DNA from: Nitrosomonas sp. Nm84
Lineage (GTDB): Bacteria; Pseudomonadota; Gammaproteobacteria; Burkholderiales; Nitrosomonadaceae
DNA length: 64,000 nucleotides
Assembly (NCBI RefSeq): GCF_003201565.1
Contig: NZ_QJJP01000019.1
Coordinates: 1-64,000, forward strand
Direction of reading: 5' to 3'
In this document: piece after piece, positions 23,366 through 32,321 of the stretch
Layout of the letters: every line of letters starts with the position of its first letter
Position numbering within the stretch: position 1 is the first letter of the stretch
The notes under the pieces: model-generated
Databases searched by the model: none
Seen by the model: the letters and a program-made list of their open reading frames with translations, nothing else
What the model was told of the DNA's origin: nothing
Translations under genes and position numbers: made by a program

Positions 23366-24046
23366 ATGAACAAAGAAAAAACCATCATGAATACGCGCAG
23401 AGAAATACTGGCCGGCATGGGTGTGGCCGCATTGGGTTTGATTGGCTTGAATGCAGCGTGGCAAAGACTGAACAGCAAGATGCCAAGTACTACGGCTAAC
23501 TGGGACGGAAGGGATACCCTGAGCGCCACGCCGTTTCCAAACGTAACGCTGTATACGCATGAAGGAGAAGCCGTCAGATTCTACGATGACCTGATTCGCG
23601 ATAAAGTTGTCGCCATTAATATGATGTATGCCCAGTGCGCCGGCATCTGTCCAAAAGCAACAGCCAATCTGCTGCAAGTGCAGAACATGCTGGGCGAGCG
23701 TGTGGGACGCGATGTCTTTATGTACTCCATCACCTTACAACCGGAACAGGATTCTCCCAAAAAACTTAAGCAATACACCGATCAGTATGGCATAAAAGCT
23801 GGTTGGAAGTTTCTTACCGGCGCACCGGAAGATATCGAATTGGTTCGCTTCCAGCTCGGTTTCTTTGAACGTGAAATCGATCTTGATCAAGTGAAAGAAA
23901 ATCATACCGGGATGGTACGCATTGGTAACGATGCGCTCAAACGCTGGAGCATGGCCCCCGCCTTGTCTGAACCGCAGCAGATCATGGCCACCATTAATCA
24001 CCTTGATCCAAAGGTGGTACATACTTTCCATGAAAAGCATGGGTAG
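23366..24046 (+). CDS. SCO1/SenC/PrrC-family copper chaperone-like protein
   Basis: A 226-aa thioredoxin-fold protein. The N-terminal NTRREILAGMGVAALGLIGL is a Tat-like or uncleaved membrane anchor. The copper-binding CxxxC is CAGIC (Cys91, Cys95), and the matching histidine is His180 in KENHTGM, so all three SCO copper ligands are kept. SCO proteins load CuA sites or reduce disulfides in the periplasm. The ATG at 23366 is chosen because AGGAGG lies 7 bp upstream. It is translated right after the multicopper oxidase, which makes a copper-maturation or electron-transfer role with it plausible. Confidence 0.88.
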   Translation: MNKEKTIMNTRREILAGMGVAALGLIGLNAAWQRLNSKMPSTTANWDGRDTLSATPFPNVTLYTHEGEAVRFYDDLIRDKVVAINMMYAQCAGICPKATANLLQVQNMLGERVGRDVFMYSITLQPEQDSPKKLKQYTDQYGIKAGWKFLTGAPEDIELVRFQLGFFEREIDLDQVKENHTGMVRIGNDALKRWSMAPALSEPQQIMATINHLDPKVVHTFHEKHG

Positions 24047-24060
24047 GGAAATTCTGGATA

Positions 24061-24097
24061 AGTCAAATACTACCGGCAAAGCTGGCGGTATTTGACT
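24061..24097. terminator. Strong hairpin after the oxidase-SCO operon
   Basis: AGTCAAATAC (24061-24070) pairs with GTATTTGACT (24088-24097), and inner CC/GG and GC/GC pairs extend the stem around an AAA loop. It lies 14 bp after the SCO stop and before the convergent gene ending at 24149. No T tract follows. Confidence 0.55.
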
Positions 24098-24148
24098 GTA
24101 GCTGCGGCATTAGAAACAAGCACAAAATAGCTTTTACTTGTTTTCTTA

Positions 24149-24514
24149 TTATTTCCTCGACTTAGCACGATGAACTTCTGTTTCTTCAATAATTTGCGCA
24201 TCTTCAATGACAGTCGTTTGACCATCATCAGTTTGTGTTTTTGAATCATCGTGTTGCTGAGTTGCACGTTCATATTTCCTGCGCAGCCACCAGAATCGTG
24301 TTCCGACTACCGCAACTGCAACCGCGAGTAACGCCAGAAAGGCCGCAAAAAAGAAAATGCCGATCAGTATCAGGACAACAACAGCCGGAATGAGCATTGC
24401 ATAGGTAATCCAGCGGTTGACAGGCGAAATCGGTACCTGCTGATATTCTCCTGATTCATTCTGGCGGTATTCGGAAACCTTGCTGATAATAATTTTTCTC
24501 TGTTCATCGTTCAT
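24149..24514 (-). CDS. Small membrane protein of unknown function
   Basis: A 121-aa protein not recognised as a named family. A hydrophilic N-terminus (about 1-34) is followed by a long hydrophobic stretch (about 35-71) that could form two membrane helices. A charged cytoplasmic tail follows, rich in Gln, Asp, Thr and Glu. Its start codon overlaps the stop codon of pepP by 4 bp (ATGA), so it is translationally coupled to the aminopeptidase. Confidence 0.7.
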   Translation of the reverse strand: MNDEQRKIIISKVSEYRQNESGEYQQVPISPVNRWITYAMLIPAVVVLILIGIFFFAAFLALLAVAVAVVGTRFWWLRRKYERATQQHDDSKTQTDDGQTTVIEDAQIIEETEVHRAKSRK

Positions 24515-25818
24515 TGCATCAGCTCCTCTATTTCGTCTATCTTTTTAGGTGCTGCCATGGTTAAAATTTCATGGCCAGCTGGAGTGACAATAACATCGTC
24601 TTCAATTCGTACCCCAATATTCCAGAAATGTTCCGGAATATTATCCGCCGGGCGAATATAGCAACCCGGCTCAACGGTCAATACCATGCCTACTTGCAAT
24701 AAGCGCCATTCGCCTTTTTGCTTGTATTCACCGACATCATGCACATCCATTCCCAACCAATGCCCGGTTCGGTGCATATAAAAACGTTTGTAATCTCCCG
24801 ATTCCAGCACCGCATCTACACTGCCCTGACATAATCCCAGGTCAATAAAACCTTGCGCCAATACGTGTAGCGCCGCCTGGTGCGGGTCGTTCCAGTTATT
24901 TCCCGGTTGCACCTGAGCAATGGCCGCAAGCTGCGCAGCCAGAACCAGTTGATAAACATCTTTCTGCGCAGCGGTAAATTTGCCGTTCACCGGGAATGTC
25001 CGCGTAATATCCGAAGCATAACCGTCAAGTTCGCAGCCTGCGTCGATCAGCAATAAATCGCCCGACTTCAGTTCGGCATTATTCTGCACATAATGTAACA
25101 CACAGGCGTTGGCCCCTCCTGCCACAATGGAAGTATAGGCTGGCGCCTGTGCGCCGTGCCGGCAGAAGGTATAGAGCAATTCAGCTTCGATTTCATACTC
25201 ACGCATGCCTGGGCAAGTTGTTTGCATCGCACGTTGATGCGCTTGTGTTGAGATATCTGCCGCTCGCTGCATGATTTGCAATTCATCCGTATCTTTGATC
25301 AGCCGCATTTCATCGAGCAACCTGCGGCAATCATGAATTTCTCCCGGTGCGGCAATGCCAGTGCGCGTTTGTTCACGTACCCGGTTTAACCAACCAACAA
25401 TGCGTTGATCCCACGCAGGATCGTGTCCGAATGCGGCATGAACGATAGGTTGATCAGCCAATAATTGAGGCAGTAATTCATCCAGTTTGGAAATCGGATA
25501 CGCCTCATCAAAACCAAAGATATCTTTAGCGGCTGCCGGGCCATAACGAAAACCATCCCATATCTCGCGTTCCTGGTCTTTTTCTCGGCAAAATAAAATA
25601 TCTTTTGCTGGCGCTTGATCGCTGGCAGCAACTATCACCAACACGGCACCGGGTTCACGAAAACCCGTCAAATAATAAAAATAGCTGTCAAACCGGTAAG
25701 GATAGTGCGCATCACGATTGCGTACCTGTTCCGGAGCCGTCGGAATAATTGCGATACCGGATCGCATATTAGCTGCCAGCAGCCGCCGGCGTGCAATAAA
25801 GTGTTGGAATTGCGTCAT
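24511..25818 (-). CDS. pepP: Xaa-Pro aminopeptidase P
   Basis: A 435-aa cytosolic metallopeptidase, similar in length to E. coli PepP (441 aa). It releases N-terminal residues that precede proline. The N-terminal creatinase-like domain includes DSYFYYLTGF. The pita-bread catalytic domain keeps the metal ligands: two Asp in IDAGCELDGYASDITRTF, His in HRTGHWLGMDVHD, Glu in TVEPG, and Glu in GVRIEDD. A small membrane-protein gene overlaps its 3' end. Upstream at 25849-25870 is AGGCTGTTGGAAAAATC, resembling one end of the repeat at 45220-45347. Confidence 0.95.
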   Translation of the reverse strand: MTQFQHFIARRRLLAANMRSGIAIIPTAPEQVRNRDAHYPYRFDSYFYYLTGFREPGAVLVIVAASDQAPAKDILFCREKDQEREIWDGFRYGPAAAKDIFGFDEAYPISKLDELLPQLLADQPIVHAAFGHDPAWDQRIVGWLNRVREQTRTGIAAPGEIHDCRRLLDEMRLIKDTDELQIMQRAADISTQAHQRAMQTTCPGMREYEIEAELLYTFCRHGAQAPAYTSIVAGGANACVLHYVQNNAELKSGDLLLIDAGCELDGYASDITRTFPVNGKFTAAQKDVYQLVLAAQLAAIAQVQPGNNWNDPHQAALHVLAQGFIDLGLCQGSVDAVLESGDYKRFYMHRTGHWLGMDVHDVGEYKQKGEWRLLQVGMVLTVEPGCYIRPADNIPEHFWNIGVRIEDDVIVTPAGHEILTMAAPKKIDEIEELMQ

Positions 25819-25912
25819 AAGTACATATCTAAAGTATTTCTAAATTAATAGGCTGTTGGAAAAATCTCTGCATTGCTTCAAAAATGTTTTGCAACGACCC
25901 GCTACTTGCAAA

Positions 25913-26671
25913 TTAGTCCCCATGTAAGGATCTAAGTTGCTTATCCAGTAATTCAAGCCGTTCCGGCGTTCCCACATCGACCCATTGCTCGGAAAAGTAC
26001 TCACCACTCACTTTTCCCTCTTGCATCGCCTGCCGCAGTAAGGGTGCCAGTTTCGCGGGCAAGCCTGGTTTTATAGTATTAAAAAGCGGGGGCCGGTAAA
26101 TGCCGATGCCACTAAAAGTCAGCTTGCTATTTCCTGTCAACATCACCCGATCCTCCTGCAACGCAAAATCACCTGCGGCATGATGTGGTGGATTGTCTAC
26201 CAAAACTAGGTGCGCAAGCCGCTGATTCGTATTCGATTGCATCCTATGCATAGTCGGCAGCAGCGCCGCATAATCCATGTCACAGTAAATATCCGCGTTG
26301 ACAACCAGAAATGGCAAGGTATTGGATTCATCCGTCAGCAGTGGCAAAGCATTGGCTATTCCCCCGGCTGTTTCCAGAACATTTTTTTCAGGCGAGTATT
26401 GAATGTTAACACCATACCGCTCACCATGACCCAATGCATTTTCAATCATTTCACCAAGATACGCATGGTTTATGACAATATCGACAAACCCCGCACGTGC
26501 CAGGTTTTTCAACTGATATTCAATCAATGCATAGCCACCCACCTTCAACAAAGGCTTGGGCAAAGCATCCGTCAGCGGGCGCATACGTTCTCCGCGCCCG
26601 GCTGCGAGAATCATCGCTTTATAGGGAACACTACTAGAAGGTGTAGCCAATTTTTTGTTCCGGAATTGCAT
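25913..26671 (-). CDS. murU: Nucleotidyltransferase, MurU-like (N-acetylmuramate-1-phosphate uridylyltransferase)
   Basis: A sugar-1-phosphate nucleotidyltransferase of the NTP_transferase fold. LAAGRGERMRPLT and PKPLL form the nucleotide-binding signature, VVNADIYCD holds the metal-binding Asp, and WVDVGTPERL closes the domain. Next to an AmgK-type sugar kinase this is the MurU/AmgK peptidoglycan-recycling pair, which turns recovered MurNAc into UDP-MurNAc without de novo synthesis. The start is uncertain. Candidates are 26722, 26671 (used here) and 26614, the last giving the family-like start just before ILAAG. The first two overlap the amgK 3' end. Confidence 0.85.
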   Translation of the reverse strand: MQFRNKKLATPSSSVPYKAMILAAGRGERMRPLTDALPKPLLKVGGYALIEYQLKNLARAGFVDIVINHAYLGEMIENALGHGERYGVNIQYSPEKNVLETAGGIANALPLLTDESNTLPFLVVNADIYCDMDYAALLPTMHRMQSNTNQRLAHLVLVDNPPHHAAGDFALQEDRVMLTGNSKLTFSGIGIYRPPLFNTIKPGLPAKLAPLLRQAMQEGKVSGEYFSEQWVDVGTPERLELLDKQLRSLHGD

Positions 26672-27635
26672 GCAGTTCATCCAGTAGGTTATGCAATAGA
26701 TGAAGCTCCGAGTAGCGCTCACACGCTTTACGTAAATATTCCATCACCAGCGGCATATCGTTCAGATAATTCGCCTTGCCATCGCGGTAATTCAGACGGG
26801 CAAAAATCCCCAAGATCTTAATATGCCGCTGCACGCCCATCCATTCAAAATCCCGGTAAAATTCCGCGAAATCAGCAGATACCGGTAACCCGGCCTTGCG
26901 GGCTTTTTCCCAATAACGAATCGTCCAATCCAGAATCTGCTCCTCATCCCATCGGATATACGCATCCTTGAGCAACGACACCAAATCATACGTAATCGGG
27001 CCAACCACAGCATCCTGGAAATCGATAATACCGGGATTCGGGGATGTCACCATTAGATTACGGGAATGATAATCGCGATGCACCAAGACTCTGGATTGCG
27101 CAAGATTGTTTTGTATAATCCGCGTAAAAATTGACTGCAGCACGGCTTGCTGCTTCTCCGATAAATCTTTCTGCAAATGTTGCGCAATATACCAATCCGG
27201 AAACAAATTGAGTTCTCTCCGCAATAATGCCTCATCGTAACCAGGCAAACCTTCTACCTGCGGCGACAATTGCAACTTAACGAGTGCATCAATCGCATCG
27301 CCATAAAGCTGATCAGCGCTATCCGCTTGATCATTGAGCGCCTGCAGGAAAGTGGTATGACCCAGATCCGACAACAATAAAAAACCCTGATCCAAATTTT
27401 GCGCCAGTATTTTTGGCACATGCACACCGGTTACAGCAAGAATCTCCGCCACGTGCAGAAATGGTGTACAGTCTTCATGCTGGGGCGGCGCATCCATGAC
27501 AATAACAGTCCGATCATCCAAGGAGACACGAAAATATCGCCGAAAACTGGCATCCGCAGACGCCGGTTGCAGCGTAAATGGCCGTTTCGGGAATTGCGCT
27601 CTCACCCAATTTTCAAGTAGTTGTTTACGTTCCAT
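26634..27635 (-). CDS. amgK: Anomeric N-acetylmuramate/N-acetylglucosamine kinase, AmgK-like
   Basis: A 333-aa aminoglycoside-phosphotransferase-fold kinase. ADASFRRYFRV near residue 30 is typical of AmgK. VLVHRDYHSRNLMV is the catalytic loop and GIIDFQDAVVGP holds the metal-binding Asp. In Pseudomonas, AmgK phosphorylates MurNAc at C1 and MurU then makes UDP-MurNAc. The gene order amgK-murU with overlap or tight spacing is the same here. The protein acts in the cytosol. The annotated start at 27635 reads MERKQLLENWV. It is divergent from ubiK. Confidence 0.9.
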   Translation of the reverse strand: MERKQLLENWVRAQFPKRPFTLQPASADASFRRYFRVSLDDRTVIVMDAPPQHEDCTPFLHVAEILAVTGVHVPKILAQNLDQGFLLLSDLGHTTFLQALNDQADSADQLYGDAIDALVKLQLSPQVEGLPGYDEALLRRELNLFPDWYIAQHLQKDLSEKQQAVLQSIFTRIIQNNLAQSRVLVHRDYHSRNLMVTSPNPGIIDFQDAVVGPITYDLVSLLKDAYIRWDEEQILDWTIRYWEKARKAGLPVSADFAEFYRDFEWMGVQRHIKILGIFARLNYRDGKANYLNDMPLVMEYLRKACERYSELHLLHNLLDELHAIPEQKIGYTF

Positions 27636-27864
27636 TCATGCACCCGGAAATTAACTGTTATTTAGATAAATCATCGAGGTACTCAGTTATTCATCCATTG
27701 AAAATAGCATGGCAGAATGCTTATCCATCCTTAAAACTGGAACCCTTGGCAATAACAGTGGATAATTCGATGTTGTAACGATATATTTCACAGTATGGAA
27801 TTTTATCACGTAGCCGTCACAATCAGCTGACCAAGTAGTGCGTCAATCAATCAGGAGAACAACA

Positions 27865-28185
27865 ATGCTTAACAAAAACATAGTCGACGAAATCAATGCC
27901 AAAGTCAGCGAAATTCTACAAAATAGTCCGGCAAAAGATATCGAGAAAAATATTAAGATCTTGTTATCGGGCGCCTTTACCCGGCTTGATTTAGTTACGC
28001 GTGATGAATTTGATGTACAGCAGCAAGTCTTGCAACGCACTCGCGAGAAGCTCATGATTCTTGAAGGTAAAGTCTCCGAATTGGAAACGCAACTGGGCAA
28101 ATCCGCGCACCAATCAACTCATGCGCATGCGACATCGCATCCGGCAAAAGAAAAGCAAGATCATGAAGACATGCACGACAAATAA
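27865..28185 (+). CDS. ubiK: Ubiquinone biosynthesis accessory factor UbiK (BMFP family)
   Basis: A 106-aa protein with the C-terminal coiled coil typical of the family ([19 protein letters not shown], then SELETQLG). UbiK helps the soluble Ubi complex at the membrane in ubiquinone synthesis. The N-terminus reads [19 protein letters not shown]. The ATG at 27865 is chosen because CAGGAGA lies about 8 bp upstream. The His/Ala-rich and charged tail is an extension. yifB lies 80 bp downstream, the usual neighbour of this gene in betaproteobacteria. Confidence 0.88.
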   Translation: MLNKNIVDEINAKVSEILQNSPAKDIEKNIKILLSGAFTRLDLVTRDEFDVQQQVLQRTREKLMILEGKVSELETQLGKSAHQSTHAHATSHPAKEKQDHEDMHDK

Positions 28186-28265
28186 ATAAGGTTTTTATTT
28201 ACAAACCCTTATTACTATATTAATCGTCGCCCGCATCAACGCGCTCGCGCATCGCCATTTCGCAC

Positions 28266-29777
28266 ATGTCACTCGCCGTTCTGTATAGCCGAGCACTCTC
28301 AGGAATACAAGCACCGCTGGTGACAGTGGAAACACATATCGCCAACGGCTTGCCCAGTTTTACCATCGTCGGGCTGCCTGACACTGAAGTCAAGGAAAGC
28401 AAAGATCGCGTCAGGGCGGCACTGCAAAATGCGCAATTCAAAATCCCGCCACAGCGCATTACCATCAATCTGGCACCTGCCGATCTGCCTAAGGAAAGCG
28501 GGCGTTTTGATTTACCCATCGCACTCGGTATTCTGGCGGCAACCGGCCAAATTCCCAAGGACAAATTAGACCAGTATGAATGGGCAGGTGAACTCGCTTT
28601 AACCGGTGAATTGCGCCCGATACATGGCGCATTGGCGATGACCTACAGCGCATCCCAATCGGGCCGCAGCTTTGTATTGCCGCAACAAAATGCCGCCGAA
28701 GCCGCATTGGTAAAAAAAGCCACGATCTATGCCGCCAAGTCATTGCTACAAATATGCGCCCATTTGAGCGGACATGAACCGCTACAAATCTATCAAAACA
28801 CACTCGAAAACAGCATTGAAGCGGATGATGCGACTTATCCCGATCTCGATGAAGTCAAAGGTCAAGCGCACGCGAAACGCGCATTGGAAATTGCCGCTGC
28901 CGGAGGTCACAGTCTTCTGATGATCGGCCCGCCCGGCACCGGAAAATCCATGCTGGCTGTACGCTTCCCCGGCATTCTGCCACCGATGACCGAAACGGAA
29001 GCACTGGAGTCCGCCGCCATACAGTCACTCAGTTACGGCAGTTTCAATATCGACAACTGGAAGCGCCGCCCCTTCCGCTCCCCGCATCACACGGCATCCG
29101 GCATTGCGCTGGTGGGCGGTGGCAGCCAACCCCGCCCCGGTGAAATCTCGCTGGCGATGCATGGCGTGTTATTTTTGGACGAATTGGCGGAGTTTGACCG
29201 TAAGGTACTGGAAGTGCTGCGCGAACCCCTAGAGTCCGGAAAAATCACCATCTCGCGCGCCGCTCGCCAAGCTGAATTCCCGGCACAATTCCAATTGGTA
29301 GCCGCCATGAATCCCTGCCCCTGCGGCTATCTGGGCCATCCGAGCGGCAAATGTCACTGCACACCTGATCAAGTCGCTCGCTATCGTGGCAGGATTTCAG
29401 GCCCTTTATTGGATCGCATCGATATACAAATCGAAGTTCCAGCGGTTCCGCAGCAAGAATTGATGAAGCAACAGTTACCGGGTGAGAAAAGCAGCATCAT
29501 TCGCCAACGCGTTGAAAAATCACACCGACTGCAACTCGACCGACAGGGAAAAACCAATAGCCGATTGAGCGTTAAAGAAATTGACCAACATTGCGCTTTG
29601 GATACCGTCAGCGAAAACCTGCTGAAACAAGCCATCAGCCGTTTGAACCTGTCCGCCCGGGCGTATCATCGCATTCTTAAAGTCGCCCGAACGATTGCGG
29701 ATTTATCCGGCATTGAGAAAATCAACAATCAGCATATTGCAGAAGCGATTCAGTATCGCAGGCTGGATAAGCGTTAA
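28266..29777 (+). CDS. comM: YifB/ComM family Mg-chelatase-like AAA+ ATPase
   Basis: A 503-aa protein, the full length of the family. The N-terminal Lon-protease-like fold begins MSLAVLYSRALSGI. Walker A is IGPPGTGKSML, Walker B is VLFLDELAEF, a CxC-xxxx-CxC-like Cys cluster lies in NPCPCGYLG and KCHC, and a C-terminal Mg-chelatase subunit domain ends in AEAIQYR. In Vibrio, ComM is a helicase that promotes branch migration in natural transformation. comEC in the same window makes that role reasonable. The symbol is a family-based transfer; many annotations say yifB. Confidence 0.93.
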   Translation: MSLAVLYSRALSGIQAPLVTVETHIANGLPSFTIVGLPDTEVKESKDRVRAALQNAQFKIPPQRITINLAPADLPKESGRFDLPIALGILAATGQIPKDKLDQYEWAGELALTGELRPIHGALAMTYSASQSGRSFVLPQQNAAEAALVKKATIYAAKSLLQICAHLSGHEPLQIYQNTLENSIEADDATYPDLDEVKGQAHAKRALEIAAAGGHSLLMIGPPGTGKSMLAVRFPGILPPMTETEALESAAIQSLSYGSFNIDNWKRRPFRSPHHTASGIALVGGGSQPRPGEISLAMHGVLFLDELAEFDRKVLEVLREPLESGKITISRAARQAEFPAQFQLVAAMNPCPCGYLGHPSGKCHCTPDQVARYRGRISGPLLDRIDIQIEVPAVPQQELMKQQLPGEKSSIIRQRVEKSHRLQLDRQGKTNSRLSVKEIDQHCALDTVSENLLKQAISRLNLSARAYHRILKVARTIADLSGIEKINNQHIAEAIQYRRLDKR

Positions 29778-30163
29778 AAAACCATTCTTTATTAAAAACC
29801 TAACCGATAGGACCACCTCAAATTTCGACCCCAAGGATCAGAAACGTGTCCGGTGGCTACAAGTTAGCTGCAACAAGGTAGTTAATCCCTTTGTTTATGC
29901 ACATCTATCAAAATGTGTGCGACATTTTGGGAGAAATTGAATCTGATATTTTCTTACATTGGTTAGATTTTCATAGAAAGATTAGGAAGTTTTGCCGCCA
30001 TCTCCATGGAAAAACAGTCATAGTTTCAGATTCCAGGCACGGGGAGCAGCCTTCACTTGGCACTAAACACTACGAAATCTGCCAAACCTATGATCAAGAA
30101 ATTCAAGCCACAACGATGGACGCGCTTGCTGCCAGATTGCGTTGCATGTTTCAAAACCAAAAG
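29778..30163. other. Gene-free stretch, nothing recognised
   Basis: This AT-rich stretch between yifB and the C58 protease remnant has only short chance reading frames. No repeat, tRNA-like fold or clear promoter was seen. Confidence 0.5.
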
Positions 30164-30192
30164 AAAAAGCGCCCTGAAGTGAGTGCTTTTTT
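30164..30192 (-). terminator. Rho-independent terminator of the C58 protease gene
   Basis: On the minus strand AAAAAGCAC pairs with GCGCTTTTT (one wobble) around a 10-nt loop and is followed by CTTTT. It lies about 20 bp after the stop codon at 30214. Confidence 0.65.
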
Positions 30193-30213
30193 GTTTCACT
30201 CGTGCTTTGCGAA

Positions 30214-31118
30214 CTACAGCCGTCTGCTGACGACAAACAGCGAACTAAATGCAACCGTCGACGCTTGGTTGTAGTCTGGCCACTTGTTCGGCAAGCAGAC
30301 ATCGTTGTAGTTCGAAAGGAAATTCCTCAGACCATTGGTCTGAATACGATACGAGCCTACGTTGGCGTCATAAAACTGAAAAGTCCCGGCATTTTCACGA
30401 ACCAGCGCAACCATATGCTGCCTTTTCCAAAATCCGATCAACAAGGCTTTCACATGCAGGTTGTCGTTGCGCGACATATACCCCGTGACTCTGTCAAAGC
30501 TCAAATTCGCTTGGCTGGCATCGTCGAATGTCAAACCGAAGGATGCGCCCATTTGAATATAGACGGCGTTGGCTGAACTGCCGCGTTGGTTGAACTGGTG
30601 GTTTGCAATGCCATTGCGGCACGGGTCGCGCGTAGCGCGGAATTGCTGGCAACGACATTGCCGTCAGCGATGCGCTGGAAGTCACTGCGAAACGTGACGG
30701 AACTCAATTGTTCTTTCAGCCACAGGATCGCCATTTCTCCGCACAAACCATGACCCGCATCGCCTTCAACCATGGGAATCGTGTAACGCTGTTGCGATTT
30801 TGAGAGCTTTGTACCGTAACGTCTCAAGGTTTCGAACATTTTGCTGCCTTGTTCCAAGAAAGACTTTTCAATAAACTTGACCGCTGCCGAATATTTTTGT
30901 TGTTTGGCGATAGGAATTTCTCGAATTTCAGCCCTGACCTCATCCCAGCCGATATCCTGATTCAGGCGCTCGTTCAACAATTTGCGCAGACGACTAAATG
31001 AACTCTTGGTTTGGAAGCGATTGGTGGCGCCAGTCAGGCGCGGAGCCAGATGAAAACCTTGTCCGCCTTCTGCCAGTTTCAGATCAAGGTTATCCAAAAA
31101 GGTTTGGTCGATCAGCAC
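30214..31118 (-). pseudogene. YopT-type (peptidase family C58) cysteine protease, split by a frameshift
   Basis: Two overlapping minus-strand frames together encode one C58-like protease of about 300 aa. Frame 1 (30531-31118, GTG start) has EGDAGHGLCGEMAILWL, with candidate nucleophile Cys126. Frame 2 (30214-30552 and open further upstream) has KRQHMVALVRE, then FYDANVGSY. His and Asp are 16 residues apart, exactly as in the YopT Cys139/His258/Asp274 triad. Frame 1 runs into TGA at 30531-30533 after losing family-like sequence, while frame 2 continues it, so one net single-base shift in about 30555-30640 breaks the gene. It may be a pseudogene, a sequencing error or a programmed shift. YopT relatives are effectors that cleave prenylated host proteins or process themselves. 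Confidence 0.65.
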
Positions 31119-31302
31119 GTTTTCTTCTTTTCTTAGAATCGCTGTGTTAAGTTAAAGCGCATCCAATCAGGCGTTCCAGTTGTCGCTGTGGCGAACGGAC
31201 TATGCAATTCAGCACTTAGATTGACAGTTCGCATTAGCTTCATTCTCTCATCCAGAAATTCCAGTATTTTCGTGGATAAATACGATGATACAAAACACGA
31301 AC

Positions 31303-32271
31303 TCATAATCGTTTGAAACGATCAGCGGGTTGATCGAGCCAATGAATCAGTCCTTGCGTATTCAATCGAATGTCTGAGCGCAGAAGTTCATCACTTTCAG
31401 CTTGCGGTAAACGACAACCGTGTTCTGATAATCGTTCTAACAGCAACTTCCTCAGCGCGTCCGAAATAATCGATTGCCTATCAGATCCACTATCTTTTGC
31501 ACTCTGAGCAATTGTGACATGCGCGTCAATCAAAGTGTGCATGGATTCTGCATGATGCGCCAAATTACCAATCTGACTATAGTGCGTAAGATACGCGTAA
31601 CGCGGCGCATAGCGCATGATGCGATCTATTGAAGCGTGCGCTGCCTCAGGATCAAACTGTACCGGTGAAGTCGTGGGGAAAACAAATTCCAAGCCATTGA
31701 CATCAAACTCCCGATACGAAACACCAAAGGTGTCGCCGGTAAAAAAAGACTGACTGCGTTCATCATAGATGCAGTTATGATGACGTGCATGGCCTGGTGT
31801 GTCGAGAAATAGTAATGAGCGACCATTCAGATCAATGCGACTTTCATCAGGCGCTTCAATAATTCGTTCGACGTCTATCGGATGAATCTCGCCATACACA
31901 CGTTTAAATTCCGTTTCTCCATAAACACTCATTGCACCAGCGACAAGTCTTGCAGGATTCGCCATATGGCTCGCACCGCGCGGATGGACAACCAATCGGG
32001 CGTTTGGAAAAAGATGCATGCATTCGCTTGCACCGCCGGCGTGATCAAGATGGATATGTGTCAGTATGATATAGGCAACATCCTCAACCGCAATATTTTT
32101 TTGTTTAAGTGATTCAATGACACCCGGTATGGAAAAAGATGTGCCGGTATCAATAAGTGCAGCGGCACCTTTTTCAACGAGCAAGTGAATCGCCGCCCGT
32201 TTGGGGCGATGAAACTGTGCATCAATGGCGCTGATGCCGTGTTCATAATCGGTAACAAGTGGTAGTGGCAT
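31303..32271 (-). CDS. Metallo-beta-lactamase-fold hydrolase
   Basis: A 322-aa protein with the MBL signature THIHLDHAGG (71-80: His72, His74, Asp76, His77). Further metal ligands are in DTPGHARHH and FFTGDTFG, with a late His in YLTHYS. The opening IDAQFHRPKRAAIHLLVEKG resembles the glyoxalase II-like hydrolases that cleave thioesters or lactones. A C-terminal extension of about 70 residues after the MBL core is helical and of unknown role. acs lies 50 bp upstream on the same strand, so the two may be co-transcribed. The substrate is not predictable. Confidence 0.82.
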   Translation of the reverse strand: MPLPLVTDYEHGISAIDAQFHRPKRAAIHLLVEKGAAALIDTGTSFSIPGVIESLKQKNIAVEDVAYIILTHIHLDHAGGASECMHLFPNARLVVHPRGASHMANPARLVAGAMSVYGETEFKRVYGEIHPIDVERIIEAPDESRIDLNGRSLLFLDTPGHARHHNCIYDERSQSFFTGDTFGVSYREFDVNGLEFVFPTTSPVQFDPEAAHASIDRIMRYAPRYAYLTHYSQIGNLAHHAESMHTLIDAHVTIAQSAKDSGSDRQSIISDALRKLLLERLSEHGCRLPQAESDELLRSDIRLNTQGLIHWLDQPADRFKRL

Positions 32272-32321
32272 ATTTCTCCGGATTTATTCGCAGGCGCTTG
32301 GCAAGACGAAAATACTTGGTA

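Noticed and set aside
29891-30274. A 127-codon plus-strand frame before the C58 gene
   Set aside because: It runs through the terminator of the opposite gene and into its coding end, and the product shows no recognisable features.
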